DNA of 64,000 nucleotides from Streptomyces diastatochromogenes (GTDB lineage: Bacteria; Actinomycetota; Actinomycetes; Streptomycetales; Streptomycetaceae). Under the pieces are notes generated by a model. It saw only the letters and a list, made by a program, of their open reading frames with translations. It made no database searches and was not told the origin of the DNA. Shown piece after piece: positions 1-12,100 of this stretch (its first letter is position 1; each line of letters begins with the position of its first letter). A program made the position numbers and the translations under genes. The stretch covers positions 421 through 64,420 of the forward strand of contig NZ_MCGQ01000023.1 of assembly GCF_002242805.1 (NCBI RefSeq), read 5' to 3'.

Positions 1-141
1 CGGGGCCGGGGCGGGCTCGGTGGCCGTCGCCCGTACCTTGGCCAGCAGGTCGGCCACGCCGAGTCCGCCGCCGCCCCGTTCGATCGACTCGGCGATCGCC
101 CGCCGGCCGGCGTGGGCCGGCTCCTCGTTCATGTCACGCAT
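1..141 (-). CDS. N-terminus of unidentified protein in PKS operon (partial)
   Basis: Only the first 47 codons are in the window; the gene runs off the left edge. The visible residues begin MRDMNEEPAHAGRRAIAESI and continue with a Gly-rich stretch and an Ala/Pro-rich stretch. I do not recognise a family. The ATG is preceded by GAAGGG about six bases upstream, and the gene begins 33 bases after the PKS stop codon on the same strand, so it is very likely co-transcribed with the PKS. The context would suit a partner of the FkbH domain (a carrier protein, dehydrogenase or transferase), but the N-terminus does not look like a typical ACP. An internal Met at position 4 is an alternative start. Confidence 0.55.
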   Translation of the reverse strand, partial: MRDMNEEPAHAGRRAIAESIERGGGGLGVADLLAKVRATATEPAPAP

Positions 142-174
142 GAGAGCCCTTCGCGTTGTGCACGGTCTTGTTCC

Positions 175-3100
175 TCACTGCTGCTCCCAGGAGCGGAAGG
201 CCCGCAGGTGTTCGGGGGTGGTCACGACGTCCAGCCGTTCGTCGTCCGGCTCGCCGCCGCCGAGCGCGGCGAGCAGCCGGCGGGCGGGGGCGTTGCGCGG
301 GGTGCGCTCCGCGCTGAGCCGGACCTTGGCGCAGCCCAGCTGCTCGGCCCGGTCGGCGAGCCAGGAGAGCAGCCGTTCCTCGACGCCCCGGCCGAGGGCA
401 CGGCAGCTCATCAGCCAGGCGAGGACGTCGAGTTGGTTGCCGTCGGCACCGACCGCGAGCAGGGCGATCTGGCCGTAGTCGCCGAACCGGTCCCGTGCCG
501 CCGCCGTCCACACCTCGCCCTGTTCGCGCCACCGGGCGAGGTCGCCGCCGTCGGCGGACCGGGCCCGCAGGGTGAACTGGTTGGTGCGGCGCACCAGTTG
601 CTCGCCGCGCTCGACGTCCACGTCCGCCAGCTCGCGGATGTCGACCTCCAGGTTCAGCTGGGCGAGGAACTCCTCGAACCCGGCACCGTCGCGGACGGCG
701 TCCCGCTCGCGTTCCTGTGCGTAGAACCGGGCCCGCAGGGCGTCCTCGGCGGTCGCCGCGGCCGGGACGAGGGGCCACAACCGGTCCAGGAACGCGTCGA
801 GTTCGGCGGCCGGCGGGCAGGTCACGGACAGCACCTGCGGGAGCGCCGAGCGCATCCTGGCGATCTCGGCCGGGTTGTCGTCCAGGAACAGGAAGCTGTC
901 CAGGCCGAGGTTGAGGGTGCGGGCCGCTTCGGCGAGGCGGTCCGGCTTGGGGTTCCAGGCGGCGGAGACCACGCTGAAGTGCTCGGCCTTGAGCAGGCTG
1001 TCGGGCCGGTCGAGGACGGCCCGGACCGTGGCCTCGTCGTTGTTGCTGACCAGCGCCAGCAGCGCACCCGCTTCCCGCCACTGGAGCAGCCTGCGGGCCA
1101 GTCGGGCGCGCGGGCCGGTGAGGTCGACCGCCTCGGGGCCGGCCTCGCCCGCCACTCCGCCCCACAGGGTCTCGTCGCCGTCGACGGCGATCACCTTGGG
1201 CGCGGGACGCCGTACGGCCCGAACCACCTCGGCCAGGCACAGCGCCACGGCTGCCTGGAAGGCCGGGCTGAAGGGCAGGTGGGCGAGGCGCTCGGTGCGC
1301 TCGTCGAAGGGGTCCTCGACGGTGTGCTGCCGGGTCCACTCGTCCGGCCCGAGCACCGCGATGCCGGGCAGTCCGGCCAGGTCGGCGGCGATCCCCCGCT
1401 CCCATGCGAGGAGGCGGTCCGTGGGCCGGGCGGTCGGCAGGATGCCGACGACCAGCGGCCTGCGGGTGCGTTCGGCGAGGGACTTCAGCGCGGCCGGGTA
1501 GGCGCCGCGCAGTTCGGCGAGGACCGTGTCGTCCACCGGCCCGAACCGCTCCAGGTCGGCGGCCCGCAGCAGGACGACGCCCACCGCGGTGGCCGGGTCG
1601 GCGAGGACGCCGGAGGGGTCCTGGAGGGCGGCGAGCACCTGGTGGTACGGCGCCTCGGCGACGGTCGTCCGCTCGTCCTCCAGCGCGGCCTCGCACATCA
1701 GGGGCAGGTTTCCGAGGGCGAAGGTGGCGGCGAGAGCGAGACGCGGTCCCTCGACCGGTGCCTGCTGAACCGGCTCCTGCTGAACGGCCGTTGCGCTCTC
1801 CCCGGCATGCACCGCCGCGACCCGTACGACCGCGGTCGCGTCCTCGGCGGTCTCGCCGAGCAACCGCAGGAACTCCTCGCCGAGTCCGGTCGCGGTGTCG
1901 GCGTCCAGGATGTCGAGGTTGTGGTCGAGGCGGACGGTGCCCGTGTCCGGGGTCATGGTGATCATCAGGTCGAGGTCGGTGTGGCCGACCCCGGCGGGCA
2001 GCACCTCGAGGTGGGTCAACCGGCCCGAGAAGCGGACGTAGTTGAAGTACACCTCGACGAGCGGTGCGTTGGCGCGGTGCAGGCCCTGCCGGGCGAGCGT
2101 GGCGAGGACGTCGGAGAACATGGCGCCCTTCGCCAGGATCCGCTGTAGACGCTGGTCGGTGCGGACCAGTACGTCCGCGACCCGCTCCCCCGCCGCCGCC
2201 TGGGCGGGGAAGGGCACGGGGACGCCGAAGAAGCCCACCGCGCCGTACGCGTCGGCGTGGACGCGGGTGTCCACGGGCACGGCGAGCGCGAACCGCTCCC
2301 GCTCCCGCTTCCTGGCCAGCAGCACGGTGAGGGTGCCGAGGCAGAACGCGGCGGGGGTGACGGCCAGCGCGCTCGCGGCGGCCGAGATCCGTTCCGTGAG
2401 GCCGTCGGGGACGGTCACGGTGACGCTGCCGGACCGGTAGGAGCGGGTTTCCGGGCGCGGCCGGGCGAGGGTCAGGTCGAGCCGTTCGCTGCCCTGGAAA
2501 GCCGCGCGCCAGTCGTCGCCGGGGCCCTCGCCGCCGCCTTGCTGGGCCTCGATCAGGAGGTCGATGTCCCGGTTGGTGACGGTGCCGTCCAGCGGGGTGC
2601 CGGAGAGTTCTGCGTCGATCTCCGCGGCCACGAGCAGCAGGGACTGCAGGTCGCTGACCGCGTGATGGGCGCCGAACACCAGGATCTGGCCCTGCGGGCC
2701 GCCGTCGGCGAGTTCGAACCGCCACAGCGGCGGGACGGCCAGGTCGAACGGCGGCTCCAGGAGCAGCCGCAGCCGCTCGGCAGCGTCGACCTCCGTGGCC
2801 TCGGTCCACCGCAGCAGCGGCGTGGGCGGCTCACGGTCCACCCGCAGCTGGCGGCCGCCCTCGGCTCCGGTCACGACGGCCGTGCGCAGGGCCGCGTGCC
2901 GGGCGGCGAGCCGGTCCAGGATGCCGGTGAGGGCTTCGCGGGTGGTCGGTGTGGTGAGCCGTACGGCCAGGCCGACACCGTGGGCCGCGTCGGGCATGTC
3001 CGGCTGCGCGCTGCGCAGGAGTCGTACGACATCCCGGGTCGCGGGCCGCAGTTCGGTCTCGGGCACCTCCTGCGCGGGTGACGTCTCGGCCCGCTGGGCC

Positions 3101-6100
3101 GGGGCGGCCCGCTCGGGCAGGGCCTCGCCGAGGGCGCGGGCGAGGCCGCGGATGTCGGCGGCGGAGAACACGTCGGCGGCCGGGAGTTCGACGCCCAGGT
3201 CGCGGGCGAACGCGTTGCGCAGCCGGACCAGCATCAGCGAGTCCAGGCCCAGCTCCTTCAGGGCCGTGGTGGCGAACACGTCCACCGCGCCGCCGGAGAC
3301 CTCGCCGACCCGGGCCCGCACATAGGTCTCGAGCCACTCGGTGCGCTCCGGCCCGGTGGCGGCCGCGAACACCTTCTTCACCAGGTCGTCGGTGTCGCCG
3401 CCGCCGGCCGGGACGGTCACCAGGTCGGCGAGCAGGGGGCGGCTGCGGGCCGCGTCCGGGTCGAGGGCGAGCAGGTCCCAGTCGAGGGCGATCGGGGCGA
3501 GCTGGCGGCGGGCGGTGGTCAGCACCCGTTCGAACAGCTCGCCGCCGTCCTGCGGGGAGAAGGCGACCAGGCCGGAGCGGCTGGTCTCGGCGGCCCGGGT
3601 GCCGGACTCGGCGACCATGCCGACGCCCGCCCAGGCCCCCCAGTCCAGGCTCAGCGCCCGTCGGCCGGTCCGGGAGAGGTGGTGCGCCCAGGCGTCGAGG
3701 AAGGCGTTCGCCGCCGCGTACGGGCTCTGCCCCGCCGAGCCCAGCAGACCGGCCGCCGAGGCGAACAGGACCAGGTTCTCCGCCTCCGGGACCAGTTCGG
3801 TGAGCAGGGCGGTGCCGAGCACCTTGGGCGCGAGGACGCGCCGGACGCGCTCCTCGGTGAGGTTCGCCAGGGTGGCGTCGTCCAGGACACCGGCGGCGTG
3901 GACCACGGTGGAGACCGGGCCGGCCTCGCGGCGTACGGCGTCCAGGGCCGCGGTGAGTCCGGCACGGTCGGCGACGTCGGCGCGGGCGAGGTGCACGGTG
4001 ACGCCCCGCTGTTCGAGGCCCTGGATCCAGGCGGTGGCGGCCGGGTCGGGCGTGCCACGGCTCACTAGGGCGAGCCGCCGGGCGCCCCGGCGCACCAGCC
4101 GCTCGGCGACGACCCGGCCCAGGCCGCCCAGGCCACCGGTGATCAGGTGCACACCGTCCGGCAGTTCGGGGTGGCCGCCGTCGTCGGGGCGGGTACGGGC
4201 CAGGCGCGGGACGAGGCGGCCGGTGCCGCGCAGCGCGACCAGGCGCTCGTCGTCGGCGTGCCACAGCTGGGTCCACAGCTCCTCGGCGCCGCCGTCGGCG
4301 GGCAGGTCGACCAGCGTGGTGGCGAGTTCCGGGTGTTCCTGGGCCACGGCGAGTCCGAAGCCCCAGGCGAGGGCCTGCTGCGGGTGCGTCACCGCGGTGC
4401 TGTCACCGGCGGCCTGGCTGCCGCGTACGACGACGAACAGGCGCGGTGTCCGGCCCGCGGACCGCTCGCGCTCGGTGAGGGCCCGCACCAGGTGCAGGGT
4501 GCTCAGGCAGCAGAGCCGGGCGGCCTCCTCGGCGCTGCGGTCGTCGCAGACCGGCGGGGCGTCGAGCGCGGACAGCTGGACCACCCGCTCGGGCGGCGCG
4601 TCCGCGAAGGCCTCGTCCAGGAGCCGGGCCCACTGGTCCGGGTCGGCCGGGTCGAGGACGTAGCGGCCGGGGCCCTCGGCGCCGTACGCGGTGCCCGGGC
4701 GGGCGACGACGTGCGGCGCCAAGTCGCCGATTCGGTCGATGAGTTCGTCGGCGACGCCGCTCTCGTCGGCGACGATGAGCCAGCTGCCCTCGGCGGGCGG
4801 CTCCTGTGCCGCGGGGCGGGGCTGCCAGCGGGTCTCGAAGAGGGCGCCGTCCAGCGGGGAGAGCGCGGCGAGCCGGAACTCATCGGCCGCCAGGACGAGT
4901 TGGTCGCTCTCGTCCCACAGGCGCAGGTCGAGGACGGCGGTGTCGCCGTCCACCGCGCGCAGGTCGCAGCTCACCCAGGCGGGTGCGGTGCGCAGGCCGG
5001 TGAACCGTACGCGTCCGGCGCCGGCGGGCACGAACGCCCTGCCCTGCGGGGCGGCGGCGGGCAGCGCGGCCGTGTGGAAGGCGGCGTCGAGCGTGGCGGG
5101 GTGCAGGAGGTGACCGGCGGCGGGCCGGGCGGCCAGGCGGGCCACCGCTGTCGTGCCGCCGTCCCGGTGGCCCTCCGTCAGGCCCCGGAAGGCGGGGCCG
5201 TAGTCGATGCCGAGCGCGGCGAGGCCCGCGTAGAGGGCGGGAAGGTCGACCCGCTCGGCGCAGCGCTCGCGCAGGGCGGCGAGTTCCCCCGCGTCCACCG
5301 ACGGATCCTCGGTGAGGGCGATCCGCCCGGTCACGTGCCGTTCCCACCGACGCTCACCGGCAGGCGCCGACGCGATGGAGAAGTCCCGGAAGCCGTCCTC
5401 GGCGGGCCGCAGCACCATCTGCAGCCGTACGGGCCGGTCGGCGTCCAGGCGCAGCGGCTGCACGAACCGGACGTCGGCCAACTGCACCTCGCCGCCGTCG
5501 GCGAGCGTGGTCGCGGCCTCCAGCGCCAGGTCCAGGAAGGCCGCGCCGGGCAGCCACACCTCGCCCGTGACCCGGTGGTCGGTCAGATAGGCGAAGCGGC
5601 TGTCGCGCAGGTCGATCTCGCTCTGGAAGAGGTCCCGGCCGGGTTCGTCGCTGGCCTGGACGTGGGTGCCGAGCAGCGGTGAGCCGCCGGTGGAGGTGGC
5701 CTGGACGGGGGCGAGCCAGTGGCGTTCGCGGGCGAAGGCGTAGGTGGGCAGGTCGGCGCGGCGGCCGCGCGGGAAGAGGGCCGTCCAGTCGGGCGTGTGT
5801 CCGGCCTCGTACAACTCCCCCAGCCTGCCGAGCAGTACGTCGTGTCCGTCCCGGCCGCGCCGCAGCGAGCCGATGCCGGTCGCGTCGATCCCGGCCTCGG
5901 CGGCCACGGCTTCGATCGCCGAGGTGAGCGAGGGGTGCGGGCTGAGTTCCACGAAGTAGCGGTATCCGTCGTCCAGCATCCGGCGGATGGTCTCGGTGAA
6001 GCGGACCGGCCGGCGCAGGTTGTCGAACCAGTACGCGGCGTCCAGGCCGTCCCCGGGGACGGGTTCGGCGAGCACCGACGAGTAGAGCGGGGTCGGTGTG

Positions 6101-9100
6101 CGGGTGCCCCGGATGCCGGCGAAGCGGTCGAGGAGTTCGGCGCGCAGCGGTTCCATGAGCGGGGTGTGCGAGGCGAACGGCGTCGACAGGACGCGCGTGG
6201 GGACGCCCCGCTCCTCCAGTTGACGGCGCAGTGCGGTGAGCGCGTCCGCCTCGCCGGAGACGGCTGTGGCGCCGGGGCTGTTGACGGCTCCGACGAAGAG
6301 CCGGCCGGCGTAGGGCTCCAGCAGCTCCTCGACCTCGGCGAGCGGCAGCTCCACGGCGAGCATGCCGCCCTGCCCGACGAGCGGGACCACCGCGGCGGCC
6401 CGCCCGGTGACGGCGGTGACGGCCTCGTCCAGGGTGAGGGCTCCCGCGCTGTACGCGGCGGCGATCTCGCCCAGGCTGTGGCCGACGACGGCGTCCGGGG
6501 TGACGCCGAGTTCCCGCCAGGCGGCGGCCAGGGCCGCGTTGACGGCGAACAGCACCGGCTGGAGGTATTCGGTGCGGTCGAGCGGGGAGAACTCCTCCGG
6601 CGCCCGCAGCACGTTGAGCACCGACCAGCCGGCCTGTCGCTCCACGGCGGCGTCGATCCGGGTCAGCTCCGCCCGGAAGGCGTCGGACTGGGACAGCAAC
6701 TCCAGGCCCATGCCGGACCATTGGCCCCCGTGTCCGGCGAACACGAAGGCGACCTTGCCGGTCTGGTACTCGCGGGGCGCGGACACGGGCTTGCGTCCGC
6801 TGCCCAACGCCTTGAGGGAGGAGAGCAGTTCGTCCCGGTCGCCGGCGACGACCGCGGTACGCCACTCGAGGTGGCTGCGGTGCCGGGCCAGAGTGTGGGC
6901 GACGTCCGCGAGGGCGGTTTCGGCGGTGACGTACCGGGCCAGCCGGGTCGCCTGCCCGCGCAGCCCGGCCTCGCCGCGCCCGGAGAGCGGGAACAGCAGT
7001 TTTCCGTCGGGGAGTTCCGTGTCCTGCCGCGGCCGGGCGGAGGCTTCCTCTTCCTGCCGCGGCCGGGCGGGGGCTTCCTCCACGATGACGTGGGCGTTGG
7101 TCCCGCTGATGCCGAAGGCGCTGACCCCGGCCCGCCGCACCCGCTCCCCCGTCGCCGGCCAGGCGACCGGTTCCTGGAGCAACCGGAGCCCGCTGCCGTG
7201 CCACTCGACGTGCCGGCTCGGCGAGCCGGCGTGCAGGGTGCGGGGCAGGGTCTGGTGGCGCAGCGACTGCACGACCTTGATCAGCCCGGCGATGCCCGAA
7301 GCGGCCTGCGCATGGCCGATGTTGGACTTGAGCGAACCCAGGTGCAGGGGGCGGTCCTGCGGGCGGGAGCCGCCGAAGACCTCGGCCAGGGCGTTGGCCT
7401 CGATCGGGTCGCCGAGGGTGGTGCCGGTGCCGTGCGCCTCGATGTGGTCGATGTCGGCGGGCGCCAGCCCGGACAGCTCCAGCGCACGGCGGATCACCTG
7501 TTCCTGGGCGGGGCCGTTGGGCGCCGACAGACCCTGGCTGCGGCCGTCCTGGTTGACCGCCGTACCGCGCAGCACCGCCAGCACCTCGTCGCCGTCCCGC
7601 TCGGCGTCGCTCAGCCGCTTGAGGACGAGCATGCCGGCGCCCTCGGCCCAGATCGCGCCATCGGCTTCGTCGGAGAACGAGCGGCAGCGGCCGGTCGGGG
7701 ACAGTCCCCGCAGGCGGCTGAACTCCACGAAGGTCTGCGGGGTCACCATCAGCGTCACCCCGCCGGCCAGGGCCAGGTCGCACTCCCCGGCGCGCAGGGC
7801 CTGGGCGGCCAGATGCGTTGCCACCAGGGAGGACGAACAGGCCGTGTCCACGGTCAGGGCCGGGCCGTGCAGGCCGAGCGCGTACGCCAGCCGGCCGGAG
7901 GCGACGCTGAGCGCCGAGCCGGTGCCCACGTAGCCGTCGAGCTGGTCGAGGCGGGAACCCGCCAGGTAGTCGCTGCCGAACATGCCGACGTACACGCCGG
8001 TGGTGCTGCCCGCGAGCCGGGCGGGCACGATTCCGGCGCGTTCCAGTGCCTCCCAGGCCGTCTCCAGCAGCAGCCGCTGCTGGGGGTCCATGGCGGCGGC
8101 CTCCTTCGGGGTGATGCCGAAGAAGCCCGCGTCGAAGGACTCGATGTCGTCCAGGAAGCCGCCCTCGCGGGCGTAGGACTTGCCGAGGGCGTCCGGGTCG
8201 GGGTCGTACAGCGCGTCCACGTCCCAGCGTCCGGCCGGGAAGGGGCCGACCGCGTCCCGGCCTTCGGCGACCAGTCGCCACAGTCCGTCCGGGTCGCTCA
8301 CCCCGCCGGGCAGCCGGCAGGCCATGGCGACGATGGCGATCGGTTCGTCGCCGACGGGCACGGTCGTACGAGCCCGCTGGTCCTTGCGTGACGGGCGCCC
8401 CAGCACGGTGGCCAGCAGGTACTCGGCCAGCCGGTCGGCGGTGGGGTGGTCGAAGAGGAGGGTGGCGGGCAGGCGGGTGCCGAGCCGGGCGCCGATGCTG
8501 TTGCGCAGTTCGACGGCGGTGACCGAGTCCATGCCGAGGTCGCGCAGCGGCTGGTCGGGGCGTACGGACTCGGCCGAGCGCAGGCCGAGGGTGCGGGAGG
8601 CCTCGTCGCGGACCAGGGCCAGGACGCGCTCGGCCCGCTCGGGCTCGGGCAGCCGGGCCAGCCGGTCGGCGAGGGCGTCTGCCCCGGTGCCGCGCGGCGC
8701 GGGCAGCAGCGAGCGCCACAGGGCGGTGCCGGCCGCGTCCGACGAGCGCAGGCGGGGCAGGTCGAGGGCCCAGGCCACCAGGTGCGGGGCGGGGCGCCGC
8801 AGGGCCAGCGCCACGAGGTCGCGGCCCTGGTCCGGGGTGAGCGCCCGGTGGCCGAGCCGGGCCATGCGGTCCAGGTCGGCGTGGACCGCGGCGAGGCCCT
8901 CACCGGCCCAGGCGCCGAAGGAGATCGAGCTGCCGGGCAGGCCCAGGGCCCGCCGGTGGTGGGCGAGTTGGTCGAGGAAGACGTTGGCGGCCGCGTAGTT
9001 GCCCTGGCCCGCGTTGCCCACGACACCGGCGGCCGAGGACACCAGCAGGAACAGGTCCAGCGGGGTGTCGGCGGTGAGCCGGTGCAGCTGGAGGGCCCCG

Positions 9101-12100
9101 TCGACCTTGGGGCGCAGCACCCGCGCCAGCCGCTCGGGCGTCAGCTCGGCGACCACCCCGTCGTCGAGGATCCCGGCGCAGTGCACGACACCGCGCAGGG
9201 GCAACTCGTCGCCGGCACGGGAGAGTACGTCGGCGACGGCGGCCGGGTCGGTGACCTCGCACGCGACGACCTCCGCCGCGGCGCCCAGCGCGGACAGCTC
9301 GGCGACCGTCTCGGCCGCGCGGGGATCCTCGGCGCCCCTGCGAGCCGTCAACACGAGCCGGGGAACGCCTCGTTGGGCGAACAGCCGGGCGATGTGCCGG
9401 CCGACGGCACCCAGACCACCCGTGATCAGGACGGTCCCGTCCGTGGGGAGATGACCGGCCCCGCGCCGCTCGTCCCGGTCGGGTCGTGCACGCACCAGCC
9501 GGGGGACGAACAACGTCCCTTCACGGAGGGCCAGTTCGGGCTCGTCGGCAAGGCCTGCGGCTGCCCTGAGCGCGGACGCGGGATCGCCGTCGTCGAGGTC
9601 CAGCAACGTCAGCCCGAGGTCCGGATGCTCGGCACGGGCGCTGCGGACCAGCCCCCACAGGACCGACTGGGCGAGCCCGGCCACCGGGTCGCCGTCGGCG
9701 GCGGCGATCGCGCCACGGGTCACCCACACCGTCCGGGCGGGCGCCTGGTCCTCGGGGAGCGCGATGATCCGCTGCAGTTCGGCGAGGGCGGTGGCCGCCA
9801 ACTCATGGGCTCCGGACAGCGGTTCGTCGGGGCGCGGCCAGAATCGTACGGCGACGTCGGCGCCGGTCTCGCGACGCTCCAGGCCGTGCAGCGCGGCCTC
9901 GGCCTGCGGGTCGGCCGGATCGCCGGCCACGGTCCACGTGAGGTCCGGCGCGGCGGGCGGCTCCTCGGTGACGGCCGTCCAGGCCACCTCGTAGAGGTGC
10001 CGGGCGTTCTCCGAACCGGCGTCGAGGTCGGCCGGCTCGGCGGCGCGCAGACGTACGGCCTCCAGGCGCCCGGCGGGCAGGCCGTCGGCGTCCCACAGCG
10101 TGACGTCCAGGGTGAGGTCCGAGCCGGCCTGGCTCGTGCGCCGCACCTGCGCGGTCAGATCGCCCGCGCCGCCGTACGGCAGGACGCAGCGTCCCACGGC
10201 GACGGGGAGCAGGGCGCGTCCGTCGGCCGCTCCGAAGGCGGCCGTGACGTGCAAAGCGGCGTCGAGCAGGGCCGGGTGCACCGGGTAGGGGTCGGCCGTG
10301 TCGCGCGCGGTGGAGGGTAGGGAGAGACGGGCGAGGAGTTCTCCGTCGCCGGTCGTGACGGCCGACCGTACGCCCTGGAAGGCGGGCCCGTAGCCGAGGC
10401 CGAGGTCGGCGAGGCGGTCGTACGTCTGCGCGGTCCAGGCCTGTTCGGCGGTGTCGGGCCACTGCGGGGGGCGGCCCGCGCTGAGCGGGGAGGATTCGGC
10501 GGCGGAGGCGGTGGCGTGAAGGGTCCAGCCGGGGGCGTCCTGGCCGCGCGGGCGGCTGTGCACGGTGATCTCGGGTACGGGACCGGCGGTGACGACCTCG
10601 ACGGAGACCTCGACCGTGCCGGAGCCGGGCAGCACGAGGGGGCTGAGCAGGAGCAGGTCGGTGACGTCGGCCGCGTCGTCCGGGCGGGCCACGGCGAGCG
10701 CGGCGCGGCACAGCTCCATCAGGGTGGTGCCGGAGACCACGGTGCGGCCGAACACGGTGTGGTCGGGCAGCCAGTCGGCGGTGGCCGGGGACCACTCGTT
10801 GCGGAAGGTCCAGCGGGTCTCGTCGGCGGACTGGAGCTGGATGCCGAGCAGCGGATGCGCGGCGTGGTCGAACAGGGCCGGGCCGCCGGTGGCGGTCTCG
10901 GGTTCGATCCAGTGGCGCTGTGCGTCCCAGGCGTAGGTCGGCAGGTCGGCCGGGTCGCTGTCGGGGACCAGACGGCGCCAGTCGATCCGCCGTCCGTGGA
11001 CGTGGAGTTCGGCGGCGGCCCGGTCCAGGCAGGCGGGGCCGTCCTCGTCGCGGCCCAGCGAGCCGACGGTGGTCAGGTCGTGGCCGGTGTCCTCGCCGAT
11101 GGTGTGCAGCGCGGTGAGCAGGGCCGGGTGGGGGCTCAGCTCGACGAAGTGGCGGTAGCCGTCGGCGAGCATGCGCTCGACGGTGGGCGCGAAGCGGACG
11201 GTTTCGCGGAGGTTGGTGTACCAGTAGCCGGCCTCCAGCTCCTCGGTGACCGGTTCGGCGGTGACCGTGGAGTACCAGGCGATGTCCGTCGGGTACGTGG
11301 TCACGCCGTCGAGTTCGTCGAGGATCCGCTCGCGGACCGGTTCGACCCGGTCGCTGTGGGAGGCGTAGTCGACGTCGAGACGGCGGACGAACACCTGGCG
11401 TGCTTCGAGGCGGGCGAGCAGCGCTTCGACCTCTTCGACGGCGCCCGCGACCACGGTCGCCCGGCCGCTGTTGACGGCGGCGACCGAGACGGAACCGTCG
11501 AGTTCGGCCCGGACCTCGCCGTGGGGCAGCGCGATCACGGCCATGGTGCCGGTGCCGGACACGCCGGTCAGGGCCTGGCTGCGCAGGGCGACGACGGCGG
11601 CCGCGTCGTTGAGGCTGAGCGCGCCCGCGACGCAGGCCGCGGCGACCTCGCCCTGGCTGTGCCCGATGACGGCGTCCGGTCGGATGCCCCGGGCGCGCCA
11701 GACGGCGGCCAGCGACACCATCACGGCGAACAGGGCGGGCTGGACGACGTCCACGCGGTCCAGGGACGGGGCGCCGGCGTCGCCGCGCAGCACGGCCGCC
11801 ACGGACCACTCGGTGAACGGGCGCAGCGCCGCGTCGCAGCGGTCCAGCTCGTCGGCGAACACGCGGTCCCGGTCCAGCAGGTCGCGGGCCATCCCGGCCC
11901 ACTGGCTGCCCTGTCCGGGGAAGACGAAGGCCAGCTTTCCGGCGGGGGCGGTCCGCTGGGGGCCGGTGGTGTGCTCGGGGGTGGGGTCTCCGTCGGCCAG
12001 GGCGCGCAGGACGTCGAGGAGCTGGGTTCGGTCTGAGGCCCGAACGACGGCCCGGTGGTCGAAGTGGGTCCGGTGACGGGCGAGGGTCGCGGCGACCGCG

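Noticed and set aside
112..2148. Long plus-strand open frame opposite the PKS
   Set aside because: Antisense shadow of the FkbH/C-domain coding sequence; low-complexity Arg/Gly/Glu-rich translation and no family match. The same applies to other long frames across 134-13890.
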